Assembly (NCBI GenBank): GCA_001662425.1
Contig: BDDC01000140.1
Span: 4,220 to 68,219 of the forward strand
Reading direction: 5' to 3'
DNA length: 64,000 nucleotides
From: Chlamydomonas sphaeroides
Lineage: Eukaryota > Chlorophyta > Chlorophyceae > Chlamydomonadales > Chlamydomonadaceae
The notes under the pieces are model-generated. The model was not told the DNA's origin and did no database searches. It was given only the letters and a program-made list of their open reading frames with translations. Below, piece after piece: positions 35,004-47,700 of the stretch (position 1 is the stretch's first letter; every line of letters begins with the position of its first letter). The translations under genes and the position numbers were made by a program.

Positions 35004-37171
35004 GCGGCCACGGCAGCAACAACAGCAGCAGCAGCCGCGTGCGCAGGGCGGTCAGCGCAACCGCGGTGGAGCGAGTCTTGGCGTGCGCGGCGGGCAAGTG
35101 CGTAAGCCCCGCGAGATGGTGGAGTACATCGAGGTGCCGGTGGAGGCGCTCCGGGGGTCGATGCCCATGATGGACGAGCCGATGCCACGGGTGAGATGGG
35201 CGCCACGCGACATGCCAGTTACGCCGGCGGTCCATCGTGGAACATGGCGATGAAGCTGCTCATGCTAATCGTGTCACCGGACATTTATGTTTAACAGCAG
35301 CGGGCGCCCTACCGCGCGGCGGGAGCCACGGCCGCGCCCGAGGGGCGCTGGACGCACGACATGTACAAGGAGGACTTTGCCCCCGCGCGCCGCTCAGCCG
35401 CCGCGGCCCCGGTCATGGAGATTTCGTCCAAGCTGTGAGTATGTCAGGTGGTTCTTGCAGTGCTTCTTGCTCCCGTGCTCGGTGCCTGCGGCGCTCTCGT
35501 GTCCGGTGCCGCCGGGCCCGCCTGCCGCCGCATGGCCCCGGCCGCCCGTGTACTGGTAGCGGAGCGCCTCCCCCGTCTGGGCATCGGGCCAACACCGTCT
35601 CTTGCTGGCACGAGCGCTACTTGTCGGCGGCCGGGCTCCTGGTCTTATATCTTGCGGCCACGCCATCCGCACAGCCTGCACCGCACAGCCCACGGCGGAG
35701 GCGCCGGCGTGGCCCCGCAGCGCCAGCATCAGCGCCACCGAGCGCTCGCCTCTCCCGCCCCCTGGCGACTGCCGCAGCATCATTAAGAACCTCCACTTCG
35801 GCGTGTCGGCGACCGACCTGCTGGTGAGAGGGCGCAGCGCGGCCTGGGGTCGGGGTGCGCGTGGGGCAACGCGGCGCGATGTCACACGCCGTGCCGCCAC
35901 TCCTGCGATGTGGGTCGGCTTTCGCTTGTTGTGCGCATCTGGCCCTGGTCCTCACACCCATGCGTCATTCCCACTTGCTGCCGGCTCCGCCCTCAGGAGC
36001 TGTTCGGCACGTGCGGCACCGTCACGAGCCACGGCGTCAACTTTGACGAGTCGTGAGTGTGGCGCGGGCATGTCTTTGGGTGGGGCATGGGGCCATCGAC
36101 CCACTTGCGCGCACCCACCGCGGTCTGCTAGGCGCGTCAGCAGCACACACCAACTACTGCGCAGCGCCTTAAGGCGCCAGGCCACCCTGCAGCGTTGCGC
36201 GCGACTCGTCGCCTGCCCGCCTGCTCCCCACAGCGGCCGGTCGCTGGGCTCGGGCTGGGTGACGTTCGAGACGGTGGCCGAGGCCAAGATCGCCAAGCGC
36301 GAATACAACGACGTCAAGCTGGACGGGCAGGCCATGCAGATCACCTTCGCGGGCGAGGGCAGCGCGCCCACGGGCCAGCGGCGGCTGACGTCGGGCCTGA
36401 CGTGAGTGCAGGGTGATGGGCTGCGAGATTGGGCGCAAACAGCCCAAGGCTGAGGCGCAGGGCGCGACTGCAGGGTTGCACGGGCGCAGGCGGACGGTGT
36501 CGATCTGGCAGCGCGGAGCTTGGGGCACAGCTGTGTGTCAGCTGCTGACCTGCTGTCGACTTGCCGAACCACCTCATGGTCCGCAGCGTCACCAAGGGCG
36601 GCGTGAGCAGCGGCGGCCTCGGCGGCCGCGTCGGCGGCCCCTCGCGCGCGGTCGGCGGCGCGCAGCGGCTGGCGGCGGTGGCCCTGCGGGACTCGGCGGG
36701 CGAATCCCGCTACGGGGGCGAATCGCGGTACGCGGGGGCGTGCTTGCACTTACGGCTCTGCGGAGAGGTGGCAGGCCCTGCCTTGCAGCAACCTTGCAGC
36801 AACTTTGACGTCCCTTGCCTGTCCCGTTGGCAGGATGTCGCGAGGCGGGCGCGGCGCCGCGCGCGGCGGCCGCCTCCGCAGCGCTGTGGTAGGTGCCTGG
36901 TCCGTGCTGCGCTGCTGCTGGTGCCGCCGCCGGGCCGCAGCGTGGCCACGAGCTTTCGCTCGCCCTGTGTGTGCAGCCTCGCTGGCACTAGCCGGGCGTC
37001 GTTCTTGCGCCTGTGTTAGCGGTCTTGGGGAGCTGCCTCGCTCGGGCCCGCCCTGCACTGCACTGCACTGCGACTGACACCTGCTCGCTGCGGTCGCGCT
37101 GTGCGCCCTTTGCGCTGCAGGTGGGGCGGTCGCAGCTGGACCACGAGCTGCAGGACTACATGCAGGAGTGA
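34831..37171 (+). CDS. ALY/REF-type mRNA export factor (THO complex subunit 4-like)
   Basis: Eight predicted exons: 34831-35190, 35298-35434, 35778-35823, 35997-36052, 36234-36401, 36587-36727, 36834-36888, 37121-37171; ~337 aa, consistent phases. ALY/REF adaptors bind RNA and the helicase UAP56 and hand mRNA to the export receptor. The N-terminus has the UAP56-binding-like motif (AMSLDDLIAS), followed by a Gln-rich low-complexity stretch (~50-75) and an Arg/Gly region. The RRM (~178-250) has IIKNLHFGVSATDLLELFG, GRSLGSGWVTFET and YNDVKLDGQAMQI. Gly/Arg-rich exons (MSRGGRGAARGGR) follow, and the C-terminal end QLDHELQDYMQE matches the second UAP56-binding motif of the family. The extra exon 35298-35434 with WTHDMYKEDF is not part of the RRM. 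The first acceptor could also be three bases later (35301). Confidence 0.88.
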
Positions 37172-38639
37172 GGCGGACCGGACAGCGCCGGGGAGCGCCG
37201 GGCCGGACAGCGCGGACGCCAGCAAGCGCCCTGGGGGCGCGCTGGACCTGTCAGCACACACACAGGGGGTCGGCGGCCCGGGCCGCTGCCGCCGCCGAGG
37301 TGGACGTGCGCGCCCTGTGACGGGCTGCCTCTGCGGTAGGGGGCATGGGACTGCCGCTGACGAAGACGGGGATGGGCCTGGTTGAAGACGGGGAGGGGTG
37401 GGTCAGAGGGGGAGGGTTCTGAGGATCGCACGGACTGTCGTAGGACAGTGTGGCTGTTGCCCTGATGCATGGTGCGAGCGTTGTGGGGCTGGCGCGGACG
37501 TTTGAGACACGCGGTACTCGCGTGCGGATGCTTGGCTTCCGGCGCAGATGGAGTTACAGGACAGGACAGACTGCTTCAAAGCGGTTGCGTTATGCGCGCC
37601 AATTCGTGATTGTGGGGCTCGAGCATGTGCATAGGCGGCCATGCAAGGGCGAGTCGAGGCTAGGGCGTTGGCGGCTGTTACCACGGACACCGATTGCAGC
37701 CGGCGGGGTCCGTGCCGCTCAGCGCAAGTCACCCGCTCGGCAGCGCTGCCCGTGCTCCAGTTGGACATGCACAGCGCTCATAGCGTTGCTGTGCCTTTTG
37801 CACCATTCCGCACTTCGCCCTCTCATGCCCGCCGCATGTGCAAGCTGCCACTCATGTCCCATCACCTCGAGCGCCCACGTATAACCTAGACAAACCACCC
37901 CTGACCAGGACTGACATACCCATGCGCGCGCGCTCTCTGTCCAGCAGCTAGTGTCATCATGAGCTTCTTTCATTACACTGTGCGCTCTCCAATTTTCAAC
38001 CTCGCAATCGCCCGTTACGTTGAGGCGCACACACGGCAAGGCTATGCCATGGGAAGTGGAGGCGGGGGCGGGGCCTGGGGGAGGAACAGCAGCTGTGTGT
38101 TTCGTCTGCGCGTCGCCCTTTCACTTTCTCTCTGGTCGGCTTCATAGCGAGTTTGCCTCTATCATTCATCGTTGCGCAAGACCCTCATCTCCTGCGTCCT
38201 CGAGGCCCGGGTGGCGCCGTCAGCCGAACACTTGCTGCGGAAGGCATTTACAGGCACCGGCTGCTAGAGCCGCACAACGACGTGCTCGGGCCCTGTGAAG
38301 TGCTGAGCTGCGGCCCTGCATAGCGGGCGACCACTGCATGCGCCCTCGTCGGCGTCAAGGCAACCGATCAAACGCAGTGCCACCTCCAACGGTAGGCCTT
38401 GCCGTACGAGCGATGCGCTCGGCATGGCAACAGCACCACACCCTAGCCAGCGATCCTGTGCTACCTCGCATATGAGAGACACGGACAGCTGTGGAGCTTA
38501 TCGCCTTTGCGAGGGCTGCCACCAAGGTTGGAGTGTGGTCTACAGCACGCCAGATGCAGCGCTCCCTCTCGCATTATGGCAGCGGCGCCAGCCGACCTTA
38601 CTCCTTTTTTGACTTCGTTCTAGTTTATCATTGACCTTG
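37172..38639. other. Intergenic region
   Basis: No supportable gene, repeat array or RNA gene seen; it becomes less GC-rich toward 38600. Confidence 0.5.
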
Positions 38640-40371
38640 TTATTCTGGCGGCAGCCAGCGGCGTGCAGCCCAACCTGGCGCTGGCGGCCCAAGCAGCCGG
38701 CTGCACCCTGGAGGGGTCCAGAACCCTGGAGGCTGCCGCCGGCGCTGGCCAGCTGGGGTCATGCCGCTGGCTGGCGGCCGCTGGCTGCTTCGCCGGCGAG
38801 TAGCCCATGATCAAGTGAGGGCCGTGACGACACGGGTCCCAACGCCCTGCGAGCAGCGGCCAAAGGCGGCCACCGGCTCATGTGCGCCTGGCACCTACAC
38901 GGGAGCGCGGCGTCGCGTGGAGCGGTGACGCCGTCAAGGCCGCTCTGCAGGGCGGACAGCTGCCCCTGGCGGAGTGGCTGCTGCAGCAGCGCCCTGCGCG
39001 CGCCGGGCCCCTAGAACCGCACGAGCAGGCAGCCCTCCTGGAGGGCGCCGCGGAGGGCTGCGGCCTGCCCACCCTGCGCCGGCTGGTGGACGTGCACGGC
39101 ATCAACCTGGCCCTCCTAGCTTGCACACGTAGCTCCCGTGCGTCGGAAGCGCTCTGCGCCGCCGCCGTCAGCGCAACGCCCGACTGGGCGGCCGCTACCC
39201 CTGCACCGCAGTCGTACGCTGCGGCGCCGACGCGCCTGCACGGCTGGCATGGCTGCGGTCAAGGCAGTATCCTGCCGACTTTGGCTCCGCAGCTGACGAA
39301 GCCGTTGAAGCCGGCACCATGGTGGCGCTCGAGGCGATGGTGGCCAAGTTCCGCTTCGGTGACAGCGACTTCCGATCCAGGCCGGCCGAATGGGGCCGAG
39401 AACAGCCCTGTGCAATTACGCTGCGATCAAGGGGCAGCTGCCCGTGTTGCAGCTACTGGTGGAGCGGCGGCGAGCTGGGCCTGACGCCCTGCGGCTGCTC
39501 CACTTGCTCGCCGTCGGAAAGCTCAGCGCCGGGCACCTAGCCGTGGCCCGCTGGCTGGCGGAGTCGCAGCTGCTGGCGAGCTGGGCGGCGGGCACGAGCG
39601 CCGAGCAGCGGGCTAAGGCGGCGTCGCGTCTGTGTGCGCTGGGCGGCGTGCCGCTGCTGCAGCGGGCGGAGCAGGTGCGGCTGGTTGTGGCTAGGCCGCC
39701 GGGCGCCGCTGCCGTCGCTGACGGCGGCCGGGCGCAGCTGCCCCCGCTGTGGGGCGAGGACAGCTTCATGCTCGCCGCCACGAGCGGCTGCGAGGAGGTG
39801 CTAGAGTGGCTAGTGACGGAGCGCGCTGCGCTTTGGCCGGTAAGCGATGGAAATGCACACAAGTCGTGATTTGTAGTAGCGGGGCTACACTACTTCTGAC
39901 ATCCTAGGACAGATTTTGTCCTGCTACATGCTTGGCTTCGGTCTGGAGATCTTTAGCTGGGCCTGCCAGCCTCGGATGCGTGGGCTCCGCTGCAAGCCCA
40001 GGCCAAGGCCCCAATCAACGCACTCATCGCCCCTCGGAATCCATCGCCGTGACGTGGCCATGGCTGCTCAGGACAACGGCGACCCGTGCACGGACCCGGG
40101 AAAGGCGGGAGACCACCTCACGCTGCGCTGCCTGGCGCGGCTGGGCTGCCCCTGGGCGGGGTGAGGCGCTCACGAAGGCAATGGAGCATTGTACACAGCT
40201 GCCGGCGCTGCAGCTGCTGGTGGAGCTGGGCTGCCCCGTGGATTGGCGCGAGGCTGCGGGGTGGGCGAGGGATCACTGGCGGCCGTACGCGGATGTGCGG
40301 GCCTGGGTGGCGGAGGCGGCGGAGGCCGGGGGCGCGGCGCCAGCTGCGACGAGGGCAGCAGCGATGACTAG
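38640..40371 (+). pseudogene. Frameshifted ankyrin-repeat-like gene remnant
   Basis: Repeat units typical of chlorophyte ankyrin-type proteins appear in several frames: AGAGQLGSCRWLAAAGC (38.7 kb), NALRAAAKGGHRLMCAW (38.85 kb), DAVKAALQGGQLPLAEWLLQ (38.93 kb), SAADEAVEAGTMVALEAMVA (39.3 kb), AAIKGQLPVLQLLVERR (39.43 kb), SFMLAATSGCEEVLEWLV (39.77 kb), and CTQLPALQLLVELGCPVDW (40.2 kb). To join them the frame must change near 38815, 38900, 39190, 39400 and 40160. The last change and perhaps that at 39840 could be introns, but the others have no good splice sites. A decayed gene is the simplest reading; a functional gene with unrecognised introns or assembly errors remains possible. Confidence 0.6.
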
Positions 40372-40669
40372 GTGGCGTGTTGCCCTTCTAGGGTCGGGCT
40401 GGACCAAGCGGCCAGTGTGGACGTGGCGACTAGCGTCGTGCAGGGGTACAACAAGCAGGGGAAGCGGCGTGAGGGCCAGGCCTACGCACGGGGCCAGGCC
40501 GCACAGGGTGGCGGGAGCGGCCTCGCCCCGGCTGTTGCAGGAGCGTGACGCGGCTGCATTCATGACCGCCGCTGGCTTGGCTGGAGACGCGCTGGAGGAC
40601 CGGGCCGTGTCGTGCTTGCACTTGCTTACAGCACACGAGAATCGTGGGCCGTGGCGCAGTACCGTCAGC

Positions 40670-43600
40670 CTACGCACTGCCGCTGTCGTCGCCGTCCTCG
40701 CTCCCACTCCCGCTCCCGCTGCCGCCGCCGCTCCCGCTCGGCGGCGCCGAGCCCTGCCGCGCCCCCGCCTCCGCCGCCTCGGCAGCCTTGCGCGACGTGC
40801 GCGACAGCCGCTGGCTCACGCGCGTGGGCGGTGGCGCGGGCTCCGCACTGGTCTTGGCCTTCTTGCGCGGCGGCTCCGGCAGTACAACCGGCGGCGGGTG
40901 GGCCAGGAACGCAGCCACCGCCGCCGCCGGGTCGTGCCGCAGCTCCTGGCTCACGAAGCTGTGGCTGTGGCTCCACACGCGGCCGCCGGGACCCGCCGCC
41001 GACGTGCCGCTGCCGGCAGCGGACGAGGCCGCCGGGTCCGCGGGCGCGGACGCGGCAGCGGCCTCGTCGGGGCCCCCCGCCGCTGCTGTTGCTGCTGCAG
41101 GCGGCGGCAGCAGGTCGAGTAGGCTCACGGTGTGCTGCAGCGTGACGTCGCGTTTGTCCTCGTCCGCCCACTTGACCAGCCGCAGCTGCAGCGTGCAGCG
41201 CAGCCGCCGGCAGCCCGCCGGCAGCCCGCTGAAGGTGTGGCTGTAGGCGCCGGCGGACCCGCTCAGCGCGCCGCTGCTCAGCGGGCCCCAGGCGGCGCCT
41301 CCGCCTCCGCCTGCACCTCCATCTCCACCTTCCCCGCCGCCGCTGCCCGGGCCCGGCCCGGCTCCGGCCACGGCCCGCAGCGCCGCGCCCGCCAGGTCCT
41401 CCTCGTCCGGCTCCAGGCGGATGGACACCGACTCAACCATGGGCAGGGGGCAGTCGGGGCCGTGCGGGCTGCGCACCCGCACCGTCAGAGACAGCGGCCC
41501 CGCGGCGGCCTCGTCGCCGGCTTCCCGGGTGGCTTCTCTGCCGCTGCCGCCGGCGGCTGAGGATGCTGCGGCTGCTGCGGAGGCGGTAGCGGCCGGGGAG
41601 GTCGAGTGCTCCACCAGCAGCGTCTCCCGCCGGATGTAGGGCGGCACCTTGGGAGCACGGGCCACGGAGGCACGGGTCAGTGGGTTTAGCGCTCCGCCGC
41701 AGCGCAGGGACGGGGCACCCGCACCGCTGCTGGCCGCTGACCATGGGCGTGCTGCTCGCGGCCCCTGCGCTTGTCGCTGTCGCTGTGGCCCCCCGCCCCT
41801 CCCCTTCCCCACCTCCATGCCCAGCTCCCCCAGCAGCAGCGCCATGACAATGTCGGCCCGCGCCCGCAGCAGCAGCTGCGCCTTGCGGTCCTTGGGCGTC
41901 TTCTGCAGGTTCACGATGGCCAGCTTGCCGCCTGGGGCCCCGGGAAGGGAAGGGAAGGGCGAGGAGGATGAGGCAGGAGCCGCGTGAGCAAGGGGGGCGT
42001 CTGCACGACCCGCCTGCGAGCCGGGGCGCCCGGCCCGGCGCGCCGGGCGGCCCAGCGGGCGCCCGCCCTTTGCTGCCCTTCGGCCCGCACAGCTGCAGCA
42101 CGGCCCGCCTGGCGCGTCTCTACAAGTCCGTCCCGCCTCCCGGGGTCTCACCCTCGTCCCGTGTGAGCACGGGGATCTCGTTGGCCGGCTGGATCTGCAG
42201 GCTGGTGCCCAGGACCAGGGCCACGTCCTGGGGGCGGAGAGCGGGTGAGGGTTCGACAGGGCACCAGGTAGGCGGAGGTGGTGAGCGCAGGGAGCAGCGG
42301 GGCCGCTTGCCGCCAACCAGCCATGCCGCGGTGCCCGCTCCGTCCGCCGCTCCCCTTCCCCCTGCGCCCCTCCCCCGGCCTCACCGCCTCCTTCCCCCCT
42401 GCCCCTTGCCCCCGCCCTCACCGCCTCCTCCGCCTGCCGCACCGCCTCCTCCAGCTCGTCCTCCGGCAGCGCCGTGTCCCAGTCCAGGATGTTGTCAACC
42501 AGGGGACCGCCGCAGCCGGGCGCCGGGCACAGCCGCCCGCTGGGCCGGAAGTTGACCTGCGCGGCGGTGCGGCGCGGCGGCAGTGGCAGGACGCGGGGGC
42601 CAGGCAGGGGTTGGGGGCTGGGAGCGAGTTGCGACGCGCGAGCAGCCATCCGCCTTGTGCCGCCGCCGCTCCGGCGCTCTGTTCGGCCCCTTGGGGACAT
42701 GACGCAACCTGCCCTGCAGCTGCCCCCCCCGCCGGTGTCGCTCCTCATCCTGTACCCGCAGACCCCATGCCCTTCTGATGTGACCAGGCCCTGAACCCCC
42801 TCGTACGGCACCGTGCTGCCTCCACCTGGACAGCACCGGCAGCACACACGCACCCTGGACCAACGCCCTCCTTTCACCAACCTGCTATCAGCCAACCAAC
42901 CCTCGCTGCACAATGCCCTAGCACCCCCTCCCTTCAGTACCCTGCTGCCGGCGGCCCTGCCCGCCCTGCCCTCCAACCCCCCCGCCGCCGCCCCACCGTC
43001 TCCATCTGGAAGTCACGATGGTACTCGGCCCGGCAGGTGGCGCAGCGCTCCGCGAAGCAGTTGCCGTGCAGCTCCGCCAGCTTGTCCCGTGGCACGCCGC
43101 TGCGCAGGTGCAGGCTGTCCACGTTCTGGCTGCACACGTACGGCACCTTGCCGGCGGCCACCAGGCCCGCAATGGCCTGCGAGGGGTCAGGCAAGGCCGG
43201 GGGAGGGGAGAGGATGGCAGGGCCCCTGTGGCGACTGGCAAGACGAGCCGCAGGGCGGCCGTGGCCGTTGGCTGTATCAACCTCGGCGGGGCGCGTCCTG
43301 CACAGCCCCTGAGCCGCCATACGGTAGGCGCACCATGTGCGTGAGGCTGGGCTTGGCGTGCTCGAAGGGCGTGAAGTCGGAGGGCACCGGAAGCTTCTTC
43401 TTGCGCAGCGTCCAGATGCCGTTGGGGCCGCTGGAGTGGGCAGGGGCGGGAGGGAGTCGAGGGAGGGGAGGGGACGGGAGAGCAGTGGGGCGTGGCGGGC
43501 GGCGCGTGATGCAGCGCGCGTAGGAGAGGCGCGGCGGTCGGGGAAAGGGGTTTGTGATAAGAGCGGTTGATGGTTGCAGGAGGCGGGGGGTGAGCTCGGC

Positions 43601-44161
43601 CAAGGGCTCTGCGGCGCCAGGACGACTGCAGCATGGGCCCCTTGTGCCGGCGGCCCCTGGGTTGCACCCTGGCTGCCCACCGGAAGTCGGGGATGCCGCA
43701 GGCCGTGGATATGCCCGCGCCCGTGAACACGAACACGCGCTTAGCGTCCTTGATCTGCGGGGCGTCAGGGTTCCCGTGAAGGCGAGGGGCCGGGCGGGCG
43801 GGCGTCGCCGTCGTGCTGCCGTAGGGCCATCGGGACCCACACCCGCCCCTTGACGGGGCCGCCGGCGCTGTGAGGGAGCGCCCGCGGAGGCTGCGAAGGC
43901 CACCTCGACGGCACGAGCCAGGCTTTATGACCCCAGCATAGATGATGCTGTTGGGGCCGAAGCCAGCGCTTGAATGGCGCGCACCCATCGCATTCTAGAC
44001 GCTCGCTGCGTTGGGACGACGCAAACCCGCCTCACCCATTGCGCTAACTGCTGTACTCCAGCTTTAATGTCTTCAAAGCTTTGCTGGTACTCCTGCGCGC
44101 CGAGCTGCCCGCCCAAGTTCTTCCTCGGCTTCAGCAAGTCCGCGTAGCCCAGCGACGACAT
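40670..44161 (-). CDS. SRT1: NAD-dependent deacylase, SRT1/SIRT6-type (class IV) sirtuin
   Basis: Eight predicted exons: 44161-44036, 43754-43681, 43430-43334, 43176-42997, 42556-42422, 42227-42152, 41931-41813, 41647-40670; ~594 aa. The N-terminus MSSLGYADLLKPRKN and KDAKRVFVFTGAGISTACG then GIPDFR match plant SRT1. The NAD pocket continues with GPNGIWTL and SQNVDSLHLRSGVPRDKL; the catalytic His is in ELHG (~136). Zinc ligands are CATC and CPAPGC (~144, 147, 169, 174). LDWDTALP, LGTSLQIQPAN and IVNLQKTPKDRKA complete the domain. These enzymes deacetylate histone H3 in the nucleus and affect genome stability and metabolism. The last exon adds ~300 residues: a beta-rich region (PLSLTVRVRSPHGPDCPLP, RCTLQLRLVKWADEDKRDV) and a Lys/Arg/Ser-rich tail with PPRKKAK, a likely nuclear localisation signal. 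Confidence 0.93.
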
Positions 44162-44744
44162 GCTGCACCAACGCTAACGCGGCAAGCTGTTCAGGAGCAC
44201 ACGCGGCAAAGATGACCGCGTGCGTGTAGACCACAGGTGCATGGAGCTGTCTTTAGCTTCACATGCCGTTGTTGTGCCGTGGTATGGCAAGCAGGAGTGA
44301 GGGCCACCTCGCAGACAGGAGACAACGTAATGTGAAGGGCCGCACGCGAGCGGCGCTGAGGGTGGCGACGGTGGTGCATGGCCAGGTGTGCCATAGCCGT
44401 ACGACATCGACTCTCCGACAAGCACTCCACATGGTGCGTAGCGTCCGGCATGCCCGTGCCCAACCAAGTGTGATCATGCAAGCACACATCACATGTTTGT
44501 GCACTGTGTGTGTTGCGGCCGTGCACTTGCCTACCATTTACCGGTAACCGCCATCCTGCAGTACCCAGGGGTCAACCCTGGCAAAACCATATCGCCATTG
44601 CAGCATACGCTGCCATCACCAAAACACGCAGCCGCCACGCACAACAGTCGGACGACCTCCATACCCACCACCACGCTGCTTCCACAGCAGCCCAGCCGGC
44701 ACCACCCCCAATCCTCCTCCCTCTTCTCCCCCCCCCTGCGCCCC
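44162..44744. other. Intergenic region
   Basis: The 5' flank of the sirtuin gene and the 3' flank of the next minus-strand gene. No coding signal or repeat seen. Confidence 0.5.
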
Positions 44745-47700
44745 TCAGCGCCGCTTGGCGCGCTCCTCCGCCTCCACCTGCCGCGCCAATGCGTCGATGT
44801 CCAAGTCCCGCGGCAGCAGCGGCGCGCTGGGATCTTCGGGGTCGACCATGAAGATCTGCTCGCTCATCTGCTCCTCGTAGTCGCGTGGGTCCTTGAGGTC
44901 CACCGAGAAGCGCTGTGGGGCACACGACAGGAGGAGGAAGGCCGAGCGCGGCTCGGGTGAGTGAGGCAGGAGAGGCGGGGTGCTGAGCTGGCGGCAAAGG
45001 GCTGGTCGCCTGTCGGCAGCCAGCTAGCAGGACATCACGCGGGGGCGCGGCTCCACTGGGCACAGCTCCTTCAGGCGCAGGCAGGTGAGAGGCCACCCCA
45101 GCTGCTGTACGCGGTCCCGGCCCGCCCTCCGCGTACCTGCAGCGGCACGTCGTCCTCCCCTGGCCGCTTCACGCCAAACAGCTGCTCCAGGAAGCTCCGC
45201 CGGCCGCTGTCGGGCATGTTGAGCCCCTCCACCAGCTGGTCGGGGCCGCGCACCTCGCCAGTGAGCGGGTCCACGTACGCAGAGCCGGGCGGCAGCGGCG
45301 CAGAAGAGCCGTCCTGGCGGGCCGAGGGGCCAAGGGTTGCGTTCAGAGGTGGGCAGGGATGGGGCAGGGGTGAGGCGCGCCGGGGGAGCGCCCAGGGGCA
45401 GGGCATGCGGAGGGCACCTTGCCGGCGCCTGTGCCGCCGTGGCATGCTGTGCTCTTCCTGGCCTCCCGAGCGGCTGCCGCTGCTCCGGCGGCTGCCTTCG
45501 GCCCGCACCTGGAAGGCCACCACGTTAACGTCGCGGTTCAGCTGGACGCCGGCAATCTCGCTGATCTTGAACTGCTTCAGGTCCGACACGTTGCCCACGG
45601 GCGTGATCTTCTGCTGGCCGTCCATGTCCCGGTAGAAGTTGAACAGGTTGCCCTGCGTGTCCATCTGGTGGCCGGGGGGGGGGGGGNNNNNNNNNNNNNN
45701 NNNNNNNNNNNNNNNNNNNNNNNNNNNNNNNNNNNNNNNNNNNNNNNNNNNNNNNNNNNNNNNNNNNNNNNNNNNNNNNNNNNNNNNNNNNNNNNNNNNN
45801 NNNNNNNNNNNNNNNNNNNNNNNNNNNNNNNNNNNNNNNNNNNNNNNNNNNNNNNNNNNNNNNNNNNNNNNNNNNNNNNNNNNNNNNNNNNNNNNNNNNN
45901 NNNNNNNNNNNNNNNNNNNNNNNNNNNNNNNNNNNNNNNNNNNNNNNNNNNNNNNNNNNNNNNNNNNNNNNNNNNNNNNNNNNNNNNNNNNNNNNNNNNN
46001 NNNNNNNNNNNNNNNNNNNNNNNNNNNNNNNNNNNNNNNNNNNNNNNNNNNNNNNNNNNNNNNNNNNNNNNNNNNNNNNNNNNNNNNNNNNNNNNNNNGG
46101 GTGGCAGGGCGCGCGAGAGCTGGCAGCGCACCCAAGTGCGAGCGCACCTCCACCTCATGCGCGCGCGCAGCGTGCATCTGCAATTCACCTGGCCTTGCCC
46201 ACTGTAGCTGCACACCGCAACCGCCGGAAGCCCTGCCCCCTGCCCCCAGCCCTGGCCGTCGCATGTTGCCGCCCGGCCCGCTCCGCTTCGCCCCTTCCCA
46301 GCCTGTGGCCCAGCCCAATCAAACCCGGCTCCCTCCCCTCCCCACCGCCCAGCCTCACCGCGTACAGCCCGATCTCCGGGTCCCCCGAGTCATAGTACAG
46401 GTCGCCCACCTGGCGGCGAGGGAGGGAGGCAAGGGAGGGACGCAGTGGTGCCGCCATTGGAAGGGGGTAACAGTGCAAGACCGGGGATGGCAGGGACAGC
46501 GAGCAAGGGGGAGGCGAAGGGGCGCCTGTAGCGGTGGCGCAGGGGTGAGCAGGGCGGCTGGGCCCCTCACTGGGGTGCGCACCTCGTCAATCATGAAGAA
46601 CCGCCCCTGCTCGTCCTCGGCCGCGGCCACCCAGCGGCCGGCTGGGGTCTTGAAGTAGAAGAACTCCTGCGCGCCAGGGCGGGCGAGGGGACGGGAGAGC
46701 TGGGGTGAGGCAAAGGGGTGTGGGCCAGGGCGGGTCCACGCGACGCGAGCGGGATAGACCGTTGCGTGGGGTGCACCCGAGCGGCTGCACGGCCTCGCCG
46801 TGCCCCTCTCCGGCACTTCGCCCCACCCTCCCCCACGTGCGCCCGCCGCCCAGCCCCGGTCGATGCCTGCTGCCGCCCCCCGTTCCGCCCTCTGCCGCGC
46901 AGGCCCCACCACCCCGCCCCCCTTTTCGAGTCCGGGGCCCCCAGGGCGTTGCTCACGTCCGGGCTGAGGTCCGTGTAGCCCGCCAGCTTGAAGTCCATGG
47001 GGGGCTGCTCGCCGAATGAGTCGATAGGGAACAGCACCTCTAGGGCAGGCAGGGCCGGGCGGGACGGAACAGAACAGCGGAGGGCGGCCGCGGGTGAGGG
47101 CAGCGGAGGCTGCAAGCCACCCCTATCCCGGAATGGACTTGACGCCTGAGCCGTTCACTTATCGCAGGCAGCATAGGTGCCGCAGCATGAGGTGTCCGGA
47201 GCAGGCGCAAAGACAACCGAAACCCGCTCGGGCTCTCGCCCATCTTCGCACTGCCTTGCCGAGTGGCCCCCTACACGCTGGCCGCTCGCAGCCGCTCCCT
47301 CATTCTACCCTTTCCTTCCCTTGCAACACGCATCCCACTCCCCTGAACCCCTGCCCCTCACTCTTTTGTAGAAGCCACATCCCCGCGCTGCCGCCCAGAA
47401 GCGTGAGCGCGATCTCGCGCCTGCTGCGGAACGGGAACGGCGCATCCGACTGCGCAGCAGCGGGCAGGCCAGGGCGGGAAGGGAAGATCAAGCATGGTCG
47501 AGCTCCATGTCGGAGCCCACCGAACATTCGGCCGTCGTGAGGCTAGTCGCTTGGCCAGGGCAGGGGAGGCCGGTCCAGCGCGGTCGGTGCCAGCGCCGCG
47601 GCGCAGCGCTGCATGTCAGCTGCGCTTGAGCCGTTGGGAGGCTGTTCCATACGTGGCTGCCCTGTCGCCGTGCTGGTGCCCTGCTGAGCTGCCCCATGAA

